From Deinococcus cellulosilyticus NBRC 106333 = KACC 11606 (GTDB taxonomy: Bacteria; Deinococcota; Deinococci; Deinococcales; Deinococcaceae), in the NCBI RefSeq assembly GCF_007990775.1, contig NZ_BJXB01000003.1, positions 1 to 64,000 on the forward strand: a stretch of 64,000 nucleotides of DNA. Direction: 5' to 3'. Positions 34,477-42,005 of the stretch are shown here, piece after piece; the stretch's first letter is position 1; every line of letters begins with the position of its first letter. The translations under genes were made by a program, and so were the position numbers. Below the pieces are notes generated by a model. That model had not been told where the DNA came from and made no database searches. It saw only the letters and a list, made by a program, of their open reading frames with translations.

Positions 34477-34482
34477 AGTATA
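34477..34482 (-). promoter_or_regulatory. leaderless -10 box of hom
   Basis: TATACT on the minus strand, 6 nt, ATG at 34470. Confidence 0.6.
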
Positions 34483-34515
34483 CGGGTGAGAAGGCAGCAC
34501 CCCAAAAGCATTTGC

Positions 34516-34929
34516 TTAATTCACTTTGGAAAAGACCCGCACTTCCAGGTTCACCCCGGCCTTGACCGGGTTCAGAACCACCACCCGCAGGTACTTCCAG
34601 CTTTTCAGGGTTTTCTGGAAGGTTTTTCCGTCCTGGCTGTATTCCAGTCGGAAACTGTACCCTTTCACCTGGGTGCGTCCAGGGAGCAGAGTGGCCCCCT
34701 GAGGTGCCTGCAGTTTCAGCCCCAGCCGACCAGCTGGAAATTCAGCACGGGTGGAAACGCTGATCAGGTAGACCAGCACCTGTCCTTTTTTCACCAAAGT
34801 GACGTCCTGCAGTTTGTTCTGCTGCAGTTGTTTCACCACCACCGTGGTCTGAATGTCTTCGGCGCGGGGTGAGGTCTGGGCCAGGCCAGATCCCAGCAGA
34901 CAGGCCAGAAGTGCTTGCATCAGCTTCAT
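34516..34929 (-). CDS. small exported protein of unknown function
   Basis: A 137-aa protein with a signal peptide (MKLMQALLACLLGSGLAQT) and a beta-rich mature part of about 115 residues. The mature part includes VKKGQVLVYLISVSTRAEFP and a GTTLLPG-like turn, similar to the DUF11/periplasmic repeat proteins that stabilise adhesins, but I cannot assign it. The start at 34929 is preferred since it gives the signal peptide; TACAAT lies 10 nt upstream (34940-34945). It lies upstream of hom on the same strand, which has its own promoter. Function unknown. Confidence 0.75.
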   Translation of the reverse strand: MKLMQALLACLLGSGLAQTSPRAEDIQTTVVVKQLQQNKLQDVTLVKKGQVLVYLISVSTRAEFPAGRLGLKLQAPQGATLLPGRTQVKGYSFRLEYSQDGKTFQKTLKSWKYLRVVVLNPVKAGVNLEVRVFSKVN

Positions 34930-35057
34930 GTTGATGCCCATTGTACCCCCTGATGAGGAAGGCATCTGCATGTGATGAAGCCATTCAACAAACAGAACAT
35001 GATGCGCTTGAAGCTCTTATGAACAAAATTGTAAAGACTGTCTTATACAGGATTTTT

Positions 35058-35086
35058 TTGACAGAACAGTGAGAGACCCATAAAGT
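35058..35086 (+). promoter_or_regulatory. promoter of the TPR protein gene
   Basis: TTGACA (35058-35063), 17 nt, TAAAGT (35081-35086). GTGAGA (35069-35074) and TCTCAC (35092-35097) form an inverted repeat across the -10 and start point, a possible operator. The implied leader is about 110 nt. Confidence 0.65.
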
Positions 35087-35205
35087 TCATTTCTCACCTT
35101 TGATTCACTTTGGTACGGCAAAAACCGCGTATGATGCCTTTGTTTGAGATGCTGACTCGTGTCTTTGTTCTGTCAGCGTGGCAGATCTCCTGGAGGTTCC
35201 ATTCA

Positions 35206-36315
35206 GTGAAGCGTTTAATTACTCTTGGTTTGTGCCTGCTGGCGCCAATCACTTTTGATGTGGCGTTTGCGCAGAACAGCTCCCAAAGCACCCCTGCCAA
35301 AAAGACCACAGGTACCACACCCACTGCCCAGAACTACCTGGCGCTCGGCAAGTACTACTACAACTCTGGACGCTACGATGCTGCTTACGCTGCATTTCGT
35401 ACTGCCATTGAACTGGACAAGAAGAACAAAGATGCCCTGCTGTACCTGGGACGCACCCAGATCCAGCTGAAGCTCTACACTGCTGCCCAGGACAGCTTCA
35501 AGCAACTTGTTGCTCTGGATGCCCGCAACGTCAGTGCCTACATCGGTCTGGCCCAGACCTACCGTTACCAGTACATCACCGCCAAAGACCTCAGCACGGT
35601 GAAAAACAACCTCGACCAGGCCCTCAACATCCTGGAAGATGCTGAAAACGCCAATCCCAAGAGTGCTTCGGTGTTCAATGAGCGTGCCCTGGTCTACAAC
35701 CTGAAAGGGGACGACTCCAAGGCCCTCGAAAACGCCCGCAAGGCTTCTGAGCTGGCGGCCGACGATGCCATCATCCTGGCCAACTATGCCCGCCTGCAGT
35801 ATGAGGCTGGCAACATGAATGGCGCTGTGGACACCCTGCAAAAGGCCGTGATTGCCGATCCCACCGACCCCATCAACCGTGCCCTGTATGGCCGTTTGCT
35901 GGCTGAAAAAGGCGATCTGAAGGCAGCCAACCTGGAAATCGCTCAGGCCCTGCGCTTCAAGCCCCAGACCGCCACGGTGCTTGGGTACGCCGGGATTGTG
36001 AACTACCTGGCCAAGGACATGAACAATGCCAGGACCAACCTGAGTCAGGCTGTTCAGAAAGATCCAGCCCGCTACCCCGAGTTCTACTTCTATCTGGGTC
36101 GCATTGCGCTGGACGGGGGCAACAGCAAAGATGCCCACGCCAACTTCACCAAGGCTGTGACCCTGAACGGCACCAATGCCGAATTCAGGTTCTACTTCGC
36201 CAAGTCCCTCGAAGCCATCGGGGACAAGGCCAATGCCCGCACCCAGTACCAGAAAGCCCTGGAACTGAACAAGGGTTACAAGGACGCTCAGGAAGCCCTG
36301 GACCGCCTGAAGTAA
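35206..36315 (+). CDS. exported TPR-repeat protein
   Basis: A 369-aa protein with a signal peptide (MKRLITLGLCLLAPITFDVAFA) and about eight tetratricopeptide repeats filling residues 45-365. The repeats are marked by paired Tyr/Ala helices such as YYNSGRYDAAYAAFRTAIEL and AYIGLAQTYRY. TPR arrays mediate protein-protein contacts; no enzymatic domain is present. I place the start at the GTG at 35206, 9 nt after GGAGG (35192-35196). A longer frame from 35110 lacks a ribosome site and spoils the signal peptide. A terminator follows at 36332. Confidence 0.85.
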   Translation: MKRLITLGLCLLAPITFDVAFAQNSSQSTPAKKTTGTTPTAQNYLALGKYYYNSGRYDAAYAAFRTAIELDKKNKDALLYLGRTQIQLKLYTAAQDSFKQLVALDARNVSAYIGLAQTYRYQYITAKDLSTVKNNLDQALNILEDAENANPKSASVFNERALVYNLKGDDSKALENARKASELAADDAIILANYARLQYEAGNMNGAVDTLQKAVIADPTDPINRALYGRLLAEKGDLKAANLEIAQALRFKPQTATVLGYAGIVNYLAKDMNNARTNLSQAVQKDPARYPEFYFYLGRIALDGGNSKDAHANFTKAVTLNGTNAEFRFYFAKSLEAIGDKANARTQYQKALELNKGYKDAQEALDRLK

Positions 36316-36331
36316 AATCACTGCACGCTAG

Positions 36332-36353
36332 ACCGCCCCCAGGGGCGGTTTTT
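36332..36353 (+). terminator. intrinsic terminator of the TPR gene
   Basis: CCGCCC / GGGCGG stem followed by T5. Confidence 0.85.
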
Positions 36354-36373
36354 CCATGAAAAAGGCAAACGGT

Positions 36374-36793
36374 ATGATTTTAGAGCAACCCTTGATTCAG
36401 AATGCAGCAGGAATGGTGGTCATCAATGCACAACAGCAGATTTTGCTGCAACAGCGAGCGTCTGGCCTGTGGGACCTTCCAGGGGGGCATCTGGAACCTG
36501 GAGAATCCCTGGAGGAATGTGCCTTTCGGGAAACCCTGGAAGAGACAGGGCTGCAGGTGCATGCAGCGCATTTGCTGGGGGTGGCCAGTGGGAAGGATGT
36601 GTATGTCGACACACCGGAAGGCCAGCGCATCTTTTATGTGACGGCAATCTATCAGGCAAAGGCATTTGAGGGCGAATTGAGCTGCAGTTCGGAGAGCAAG
36701 GCTGTAGGATTTTTCCCTCTCCACAGTCTTCCTGATGTCATTTCGCCTTCTGTGAAATGTGTACTGCAGCACCTGAGAGAGAATGGCCTGTGA
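36374..36793 (+). CDS. NUDIX hydrolase
   Basis: A 139-aa NUDIX-fold pyrophosphatase. The nudix box is complete (G-x5-E-x7-R-E-x2-E-E-x-G, residues in GGHLEPGESLEE and RETLEETG). Substrates in the family range from damaged nucleotides to nucleotide sugars, and the sequence does not say which. The ATG at 36374 follows AAAGG by 8 nt; an upstream ATG at 36356 lies at the foot of a terminator. The stop overlaps the GTG of the next gene by 4 nt. Deinococci are known to carry many NUDIX proteins. Confidence 0.9.
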   Translation: MILEQPLIQNAAGMVVINAQQQILLQQRASGLWDLPGGHLEPGESLEECAFRETLEETGLQVHAAHLLGVASGKDVYVDTPEGQRIFYVTAIYQAKAFEGELSCSSESKAVGFFPLHSLPDVISPSVKCVLQHLRENGL

Positions 36794-37398
36794 AAGCCAG
36801 ATGGCCTGCACAGGTGGTCCGCTGGACACTGCGCCTGGGCTTGCTGGCTCTCCTGGTTTACCTGGGAACAGCCATTTACCTCGGGACACAGGTCAAGAAA
36901 GACACCCGCAGACAGACCGATGCCATTGTGGTGCTCGGCGCCCGGGTGAATCATAAAAATGGCATCAATCCGTGCCTGAGAGCCAGGGTCAACCATGGGG
37001 TCAGATTGTGGGAGCACAGGTATGCTCCTCTGATCATCATGAGTGGGGGAAACGACATCGAAGATGGAGCCAATGAGGCAGATGCCATGTTCAGGATGGC
37101 ACGTCAGGCTGGGGTTCCAGAAACAGCCCTTGTCCGGGAGCGTGAAGCCCACTCCACCTATGAAAACCTGCTTTTCACCAGAAAGATCATGCAGGACAGA
37201 GGCCTGAAATCTTTACTCATCGTCACCGAAAATTACCACATGCCCAGGGCCTCCCTGATTGCCCAGGAGCTGGGATTGGACCACGCTGTGTCACCTGTGC
37301 AGGACAGCCCGTGCTGGACCCGCTGGACATTTCTTTCCCGGTATTTCCTGCGGGAACCTCTGGCCCTGATCAAAAACAAGGTGTTAGGGCGCTGGTAA
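36790..37398 (+). CDS. YdcF/DUF218-family membrane-anchored protein
   Basis: A 202-aa protein with one N-terminal transmembrane helix (LGLLALLVYLGTAIYLG) and a DUF218 domain outside the membrane. The domain shows TDAIVVLGARV, IIMSGGNDIEDGANEADAM, then STYENLLFTRKIM and TENYHMPRAS, the typical order in SanA/YdcF relatives linked to envelope polysaccharide or vancomycin resistance. The GTG start overlaps the NUDIX stop (GTGA), which argues for translational coupling. Its 3' end overlaps the convergent DUF952 gene by 15 nt. Confidence 0.85.
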   Translation: MKARWPAQVVRWTLRLGLLALLVYLGTAIYLGTQVKKDTRRQTDAIVVLGARVNHKNGINPCLRARVNHGVRLWEHRYAPLIIMSGGNDIEDGANEADAMFRMARQAGVPETALVREREAHSTYENLLFTRKIMQDRGLKSLLIVTENYHMPRASLIAQELGLDHAVSPVQDSPCWTRWTFLSRYFLREPLALIKNKVLGRW

Positions 37399-37725
37399 GG
37401 TGTCGGGCAGCATGAAAGTGTCATGGTGCCATTCAAGCCTGTGGGTGCTTTCCACCTGATTCAACGGCAGTGGACTGTAAAGGTGTGGAAAATCTTCGTT
37501 GTACCCATACAGGTCTTCTGCCCTGAGTCCTGAGAGATTCTGGCCTGAGATTTGAAGCAAAAGCAAATCCTGGTGGGCAGGATAAAGAAAATTTGCTACT
37601 TCTACCACCTGATGCAGGTAAGACAGGTGGATGAACCCGTCTTTCTGCAACTCAGGAGGAGCATATGTTTTTGTGTTTCTGATGTCTTCCCATTCTGTGC
37701 TGGGCATGGTGCGGTAGATCTTCAT
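37384..37725 (-). CDS. DUF952-family protein
   Basis: A 113-aa soluble protein whose pattern matches DUF952: a start like KIYRTMPSTEWEDI, then GFIHLSYLHQVVEVANFLYP and, near the end, FPHLYSPLPLNQVE. The fold is related to ADP-ribosyltransferase-like proteins, but no biochemical role is established. A TACAAT box (37733-37738) lies 7 nt before the ATG, so it is probably leaderless and divergent from the RDD gene. Its last 15 nt overlap the convergent YdcF-like gene. Confidence 0.82.
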   Translation of the reverse strand: MKIYRTMPSTEWEDIRNTKTYAPPELQKDGFIHLSYLHQVVEVANFLYPAHQDLLLLQISGQNLSGLRAEDLYGYNEDFPHLYSPLPLNQVESTHRLEWHHDTFMLPDTLPAP

Positions 37726-37732
37726 GTTGAAA

Positions 37733-37738
37733 ATTGTA
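37733..37738 (-). promoter_or_regulatory. leaderless -10 box of the DUF952 gene
   Basis: TACAAT on the minus strand, 7 nt, ATG at 37725. Confidence 0.5.
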
Positions 37739-37759
37739 GAACCCTGATGGTGCTTTGAC

Positions 37760-37765
37760 TACAAT
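37760..37765 (+). promoter_or_regulatory. leaderless -10 box of the RDD gene
   Basis: TACAAT, 6 nt, ATG at 37772. Confidence 0.55.
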
Positions 37766-37771
37766 CAGCAA

Positions 37772-38200
37772 ATGTATTATGCGCCGATATGGAAAAGACT
37801 TCTGGCCTTTGTGATTGACTCTGTGGTGATGGTCTTGATGACTCATGCACTGTCTGTGGTTCTGTGGTGGCTGGAATATGCTTTTCTTCATCACCTGTCA
37901 GGAATGGTCGGTTTCCCAACTGTGGTTCTGCCCATTGGTTTTGCATGGCTTTATTTTGCCTTGCTGGAATCCTCGTCCTCAGGACAGACCCTCGGAAAGC
38001 GGTGTGTGAACATTCATGTCAGGCACATCACAGGTCTGCGGTTGACCTTTGCACAGGCCAGTTTGCGCTGGAAATTGAGGTTTTATCTGGTCCTGGGTGT
38101 TGGGGCATTTCTTATTCCTCCCCTGTGGATGAACCGTTTCAGACAGTTCTTGCATGATGCTGCTGCGGAAAGTGTGGTGCTGGAAAAGAGAGAAACGTAA
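37772..38200 (+). CDS. RDD-family membrane protein
   Basis: A 142-aa membrane protein with about three hydrophobic segments. The RDD pattern is visible: an aromatic/basic start with WKRLLAFVIDSVVMVL (Arg and Asp) and GQTLGKRCVNIHVRH after the second segment, then FLHDAAAESVVL. Proteins of this family are thought to act in transport, some as sodium/proton antiporters, but function here is unknown. It ends 42 nt before the TetR gene, with the TetR operator in between. Confidence 0.85.
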   Translation: MYYAPIWKRLLAFVIDSVVMVLMTHALSVVLWWLEYAFLHHLSGMVGFPTVVLPIGFAWLYFALLESSSSGQTLGKRCVNIHVRHITGLRLTFAQASLRWKLRFYLVLGVGAFLIPPLWMNRFRQFLHDAAAESVVLEKRET

Positions 38201-38211
38201 AAAAAGCACAG

Positions 38212-38239
38212 TTACTGTACCGTCTGGACGGTACGGTAA
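38212..38239. promoter_or_regulatory. palindromic operator of the TetR-SMR operon
   Basis: A 28-bp inverted repeat, with half-sites TTACTGTACCGTCT and GGACGGTACGGTAA matching at 12 of 14 positions, ends 3 nt before the TetR ATG. It covers the promoter region, as expected for autorepression. Confidence 0.8.
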
Positions 38240-38242
38240 CGT

Positions 38243-38767
38243 ATGGACACCCGATCCCAGATTCTGGATGCTGCTTACCGGCTGATTCAGCGCTCAGGTG
38301 CAGCAAGCCTCACCATTGAAGCTGTTGCAAAGGAAGCTGGTCTCAGCAAGGGAGGGGTGCTGTATCACTTCTCCAGCAAACAAAAATTGATTGAGGGGAT
38401 GCTTGAAGCATCTCTCAGCCATTTCGAACAGGAAATGCAGAAATACCCTCAGGAAGGCGCAGGAGCAAAAACCCGTGCTTACGTTGAGGCCACGTTTGAC
38501 TCACCTGCCGTTCCCGAAATTCCCTCTGCGATCATGGCTGCCATTGCCACAGATGCCAGTTACCTGAGGATCTACCAGGACCGCTACCAGATCTGGCAGG
38601 CCGAGCTGAATCAGGATGGGCTCTCGCCAGAACGGGCCATGCTGCTCAGGCTGGCTGCAGATGGACTCTGGATGGCAGACATTTTTGGGCTCAGTGCACC
38701 CACAGGAGAGGCCAGAGAAAAACTCAGGGCAGAAATGCTCAGACTGGCAGGAGTCAACAATGAATAG
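38243..38767 (+). CDS. TetR/AcrR-family repressor
   Basis: A 174-aa regulator. The N-terminal helix-turn-helix (about residues 1-47: ILDAAYRLIQRSG, then LTIEAVAKEAGLSKGGVLYHF) is typical of TetR. The helical C-terminal domain should bind a small molecule. It directly follows a 28-bp palindrome and its last 8 nt overlap the start of an SMR pump gene. The simplest reading is a drug-responsive repressor of its own operon. No ribosome site precedes the ATG. Confidence 0.92.
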   Translation: MDTRSQILDAAYRLIQRSGAASLTIEAVAKEAGLSKGGVLYHFSSKQKLIEGMLEASLSHFEQEMQKYPQEGAGAKTRAYVEATFDSPAVPEIPSAIMAAIATDASYLRIYQDRYQIWQAELNQDGLSPERAMLLRLAADGLWMADIFGLSAPTGEAREKLRAEMLRLAGVNNE

Positions 38768-39089
38768 CAGTTACATCTACCTGTTCCTGGCCATTTTTGC
38801 CGAGATCATCGGAACCAGTGCCCTGAAAGCCTCTGATGGATTCACAAAATGGCTCCCCAGCACCCTGGTGGTTGTGGGTTATGCCACGGCCTTCTATCTG
38901 CTGTCCCTCAGCCTGAAAAACATCTCCATCGGGACAGCTTATGCCATCTGGTCGGGCCTTGGAACCGCAGGCATTGTGCTCATCGGGACCCTGTTCCTGA
39001 AAGAGAGCCTTGATCTGCCCAAAGTGCTGGGCATTGCCCTCATCATTGCAGGTGTGGTGGTGCTCAACGTCTTCTCCAAGGCCCACTGA
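38760..39089 (+). CDS. SMR-family multidrug efflux protein
   Basis: A 109-aa proton-coupled small multidrug resistance protein with four transmembrane helices. The essential glutamate lies in helix 1 (LFLAIFAEIIGTSALKAS, equivalent to Glu14 of EmrE), and GTAYAIWSGLGTAG in helix 3 is the family signature. It probably works as a homodimer exporting lipophilic cations. The ATG at 38760 overlaps the tetR stop by 8 nt. Only one SMR gene is seen, so it is not a paired (two-subunit) system. Confidence 0.92.
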   Translation: MNSSYIYLFLAIFAEIIGTSALKASDGFTKWLPSTLVVVGYATAFYLLSLSLKNISIGTAYAIWSGLGTAGIVLIGTLFLKESLDLPKVLGIALIIAGVVVLNVFSKAH

Positions 39090-39149
39090 AAAAGCCCGGG
39101 ATATGCTTCAGAAACCTGTGCCAGAAAGTGTGCTAGCCTTGATTTACCT

Positions 39150-39794
39150 ATGAAGCTGACCGTCCGCTACCAGCAGGCTCTGGCGTTTGCTTTTACACAC
39201 CACCAACACCAGGAACGAAAAGGGAGTGGAACACCTTACCTGGCGCACCTCCTCAGCGTCTCCAGTCTGGTTCTGGAACATGGAGGAACCGAAGACGAGG
39301 CCATTGCCGCTCTGCTTCATGACAGCATCGAAGACATTGGCGATCACCTGAAGCCAGACATCCTGCAGCACTTCGGTGAAGAAGTGCTTGCCGTGGTCCT
39401 GGCCTGCACCGATGGCACCAGTCTGGAAAAACGCAATGCACGCCATCCTCTGGAACACTGGCTGGCCCGCAAGACCTTTTACGTGCAGAACTTGCACCAC
39501 AAGTCTTATGCTGCCCGTCTGGTGGGCCTTGCAGACAAGGTGCACAATGCCCGTTCGATTCTGGAAGACTACACCTTCCTCGATGAAGAGGTGTGGAAGC
39601 GCTTCAAAACTGGCAAGTGGGGCTCCCTGTGGTATTACCGCGCCCTGCGAGAAGGATACGCTCCCTCTGCAGAAGATCCTCAGGGCTACTGTCAGCTTTA
39701 CCGCCTCTTTGAAGATGTCATCTACACCCTGGAGCACCTGACGGGCGTGGAACACCTGTCCACAGAGGATTTGCGGGGGAGGGTGCTGGTTTAA
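39150..39794 (+). CDS. HD-domain phosphohydrolase (SpoT/MESH1-like hydrolase fold)
   Basis: A 214-aa metal-dependent hydrolase. The HD motifs follow the SpoT hydrolase order: RKGSGTPYLAHLLSV, ALLHDSIEDIG (the HD), a conserved CTDG and RLVGLADKVHNARSIL. It lacks synthetase, TGS and ACT domains. The resemblance to small alarmone hydrolases is structural only; ppGpp as substrate is a guess. A TAGCCT box (39134-39139) lies 10 nt before the ATG. The stop is 2 nt from an inverted-repeat element. Confidence 0.85.
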   Translation: MKLTVRYQQALAFAFTHHQHQERKGSGTPYLAHLLSVSSLVLEHGGTEDEAIAALLHDSIEDIGDHLKPDILQHFGEEVLAVVLACTDGTSLEKRNARHPLEHWLARKTFYVQNLHHKSYAARLVGLADKVHNARSILEDYTFLDEEVWKRFKTGKWGSLWYYRALREGYAPSAEDPQGYCQLYRLFEDVIYTLEHLTGVEHLSTEDLRGRVLV

Positions 39795-39795
39795 A

Positions 39796-39912
39796 GAGCA
39801 GAAGGCAAAAGGCAGAAGGCAAATGATGCTTTTGCTAAAGCTAAAATGACCTTCTGGTCAGGTTGTTGGGAAGTCCAGGTTTTTTCTGGGCCTTCTGCTT
39901 TCAGCCTTCTGC
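39796..39912. repeat. inverted-repeat element, GCAGAAGGC family, copy 2
   Basis: Left end GAGCAGAAGGCAAAAGGCAG plus AAGGC; right end GCCTTCTGCTTTCAGCCTTC plus TGC, its near reverse complement. About 70 bp of A+T-richer DNA lies inside. It begins 2 nt after the stop of the HD-domain gene and matches copy 1 at 24019-24148 only at the ends. Confidence 0.7.
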
Positions 39913-39963
39913 GGGCACCCCTGGTGCCCATGTAACCCAATCCATATTGTTCCCTTCATTTTG

Positions 39964-39972
39964 TGCTAGACT
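39964..39972 (+). promoter_or_regulatory. promoter of rpsB
   Basis: An extended -10 TGCTAGACT (TAGACT at 39967-39972). It implies a leader of about 115 nt before rpsB, long enough for autoregulation by S2. I see no known motif in that leader. Confidence 0.5.
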
Positions 39973-40095
39973 CTTCTTTGGCTGTTTTTTGCCAGTGGTC
40001 TGTCAGGCCGTTTTGTGGGCAGAGGGTGTCCCCAGAACAACAACGCTTGCAAGACCAAAATCACTTGCTTTTCAACGCCCTCACAAGGAGTTTAG

Positions 40096-40854
40096 ATGTC
40101 TTACATCAGCATGAAGCAACTGCTCGAGGCAGGCGTGCACTTCGGCCACGAAACCAAGCGCTGGAACCCCAAGTTCAAGCGTTTCATCTTCGCCGAGCGC
40201 AACGGGATTTTCATCATTGACCTGCAGAAAACCCTCAAGCAGATTGACCGCAGCTTTGACTTCATCAAGGAAACCGCCGAGCGTGGTGGCGTGATCCTGT
40301 TCGTGGGCACCAAGAAACAGGCCCAGGAAATTGTGGAACTCGAAGCCCGCCGCACCGGCATGCCCTTCGTGACCCAGCGCTGGCTCGGTGGAATGCTCAC
40401 CAACTTCCGCACCATCCGCAGCCGCATCGATCGCCTTGAGGAACTCAACGAGATGATCGAAACCGGAGCCATCAACGCCCGTCCCAAAGCTGAACGCATC
40501 CAGCTGGGCAACGAGCGTGACCGCCTGGAGCGCTACGTGGGCGGCATCCGCAACATGACCCGTCTTCCTGACGCCCTGTTCGTTGTGGACCCCACCAAAG
40601 AAGTGATTGCTGTGCAGGAAGCCAACAAACTCGGCATTCCTGTGATTGCCCTCGCTGACACCGACTCCAACCCCGACGTGATCGACTACATCGTTCCTGG
40701 CAACGATGATGCCATCCGTTCCATTCAACTGATCACCAACCGCATCGGCGACCTCGTTGTCGAAGCCCGTGGTGGCGGCGAAGCTGTTTCCAGCAACGAA
40801 GTTGTGGAAGAAGCTGCTCCCGCAGTTGAAGAAGAAGCAGTCGTCCAAGAATAA
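40096..40854 (+). CDS. rpsB: 30S ribosomal protein S2
   Basis: A 252-aa S2 protein of the small ribosomal subunit. The family opening (MKQLLEAGVHFGHETKRWNP), GIFIIDLQKT, PFVTQRWLGGMLTN and the IPVIALADTDSNPDVIDYIV segment (in parts) are all present. The last 30 residues are acidic (EEAAPAVEEEAVV), as in many homologues. A ribosome site CAAGGAG sets the start. It is followed by tsf and pyrH in the order widely conserved in bacteria. Confidence 0.98.
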   Translation: MSYISMKQLLEAGVHFGHETKRWNPKFKRFIFAERNGIFIIDLQKTLKQIDRSFDFIKETAERGGVILFVGTKKQAQEIVELEARRTGMPFVTQRWLGGMLTNFRTIRSRIDRLEELNEMIETGAINARPKAERIQLGNERDRLERYVGGIRNMTRLPDALFVVDPTKEVIAVQEANKLGIPVIALADTDSNPDVIDYIVPGNDDAIRSIQLITNRIGDLVVEARGGGEAVSSNEVVEEAAPAVEEEAVVQE

Positions 40855-40866
40855 GTGTGAACCTGA

Positions 40867-40899
40867 CGGGAGTGGGGGGATCACAGCCCCTCACTCCCG
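40867..40899 (+). promoter_or_regulatory. strong hairpin between rpsB and tsf
   Basis: CGGGAGTG pairs with CACTCCCG, extended by GGG/CCC across a bulge. No T-run follows, so this may be a processing or stability site and not a terminator. Confidence 0.5.
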
Positions 40900-41024
40900 A
40901 TTGTGTGTCTGCACAAGACGACCAGATGGATTGACCCTGGACTGAAACGTCTGGGGCACCATCAAAACACCTGAGCACCACCCAACCCGAGTGAAAATCA
41001 TCTCAAAATAAAGGAGATTCAGCC

Positions 41025-41834
41025 ATGATGGAGTCCATCAAAAAAGTACGCGAACTGACCGGCGCTGGAATTGTTGACGTGAAAAAGGCACTGAACGATG
41101 CCGAAGGCAACGAAGAAAAAGCTGTGGCCCTGCTGCGCGAGCGCGGCATTGTCAAAGCTGCCAAGAAAGCCGACCGTGAAGCCAAAGAAGGCCTCGTGGC
41201 TTTCAAGGTTTCCGACGACGGCAAGAGCGCTGCCATGGTTGAAGTGAACAGCGAAACCGACTTCGTGGCCCGCAACGCCGACTTCCAGGCTCTGGTGAAG
41301 CAACTTGCCGAGGCTGCCCTGGCTGCCAAAACCAGCGACCTCGAAGCCTTCCGCAACGTGGAAATCGGCAATGGCGAAACTGCCGACACCGCTGTCAAAG
41401 GCGCTGCAGGCAAAATCGGTGAGAACATTGTGCTGAGCCGCGTGGCCTACCTGGAGTCCGACGGCGTGATTGGCGCTTACGTACACTCCAACGGCAAAAT
41501 CGGTGCCCTGGTGGCCCTGACCGGCGGCGATGCTGCAGTGGCCAAGGACATCGCCCTGCACGTGGCTGCAGAGCGTCCCCGCTACCTGACCCGCAACGAA
41601 GTGGACGGCAGCGCCATCGAAGCCGAGCGTGAAATCCTCACCAACAAAGCCCTCAACGAAGGCAAACCTGCCCAGATCGTTGAAAAAATCGTGGCGGGCC
41701 AGCTCGGCAAGTTCTACGAAGAAAACGTTCTGCTGGAGCAGAAATTCGTCAAGGACAACAGCCTGACCGTGGCCAAGTACGCTGGTGACAACACCGTTAC
41801 CGCCTACGTTCGCTTCGAAATCGGCGCAAAATAA
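41025..41834 (+). CDS. tsf: elongation factor Ts
   Basis: A 269-aa nucleotide-exchange factor for EF-Tu. The N-terminal UBA-like domain (IKKVRELTGAGIVDVKKAL), the AVALLRERGI helix and the core SETDFVARN motif are intact. The protein is longer than the Thermus homologue (about 196 aa) and near E. coli size, with two full core subdomains. AAGGAG (41011-41016) fits the ATG at 41025; a second ATG at 41028 is possible. A terminator follows directly. Confidence 0.97.
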   Translation: MMESIKKVRELTGAGIVDVKKALNDAEGNEEKAVALLRERGIVKAAKKADREAKEGLVAFKVSDDGKSAAMVEVNSETDFVARNADFQALVKQLAEAALAAKTSDLEAFRNVEIGNGETADTAVKGAAGKIGENIVLSRVAYLESDGVIGAYVHSNGKIGALVALTGGDAAVAKDIALHVAAERPRYLTRNEVDGSAIEAEREILTNKALNEGKPAQIVEKIVAGQLGKFYEENVLLEQKFVKDNSLTVAKYAGDNTVTAYVRFEIGAK

Positions 41835-41838
41835 TCTC

Positions 41839-41862
41839 AAGCGGGGTTTTCCCCGCTTTTTT
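41839..41862 (+). terminator. intrinsic terminator after tsf
   Basis: AGCGGGG / CCCCGCT stem with a TTTT loop and a T6 tail. Confidence 0.9.
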
Positions 41863-41867
41863 CATGT

Positions 41868-41994
41868 GGTGGAGCCTGTCGAGCCCGGCAAAAGAACTGT
41901 AGGGATGACCGAATGTCCTGACCGTTCCATTCGCTTTGCTCAGCCAAAAGCACTTGCAGTGCTTTGGCGAACAGCAACAGGCTCCACCCTTTTT
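41868..41994 (+). ncRNA. candidate structured leader upstream of pyrH
   Basis: A perfect 12-bp long-range helix (GGTGGAGCCTGT at 41868-41879 with ACAGGCTCCACC at 41977-41988) closes about 120 nt and is followed at once by CTTTTT and the pyrH ribosome site. Inside is a second stem, CCAAAAGCACT with AGTGCTTTGG (41944-41967, one bulge), nested between GTTC and GAAC. It could be a termination-type regulator of pyrH, or a dispersed repeat. I recognise no named RNA family. Confidence 0.45.
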
Positions 41995-42005
41995 CGGGAG
42001 GAAAC

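Noticed and set aside
41964..42005. Upstream in-frame start for pyrH
   Set aside because: It lies in the closing helix of the leader and lacks a ribosome site; 42006 has GGGAGG at the right distance.
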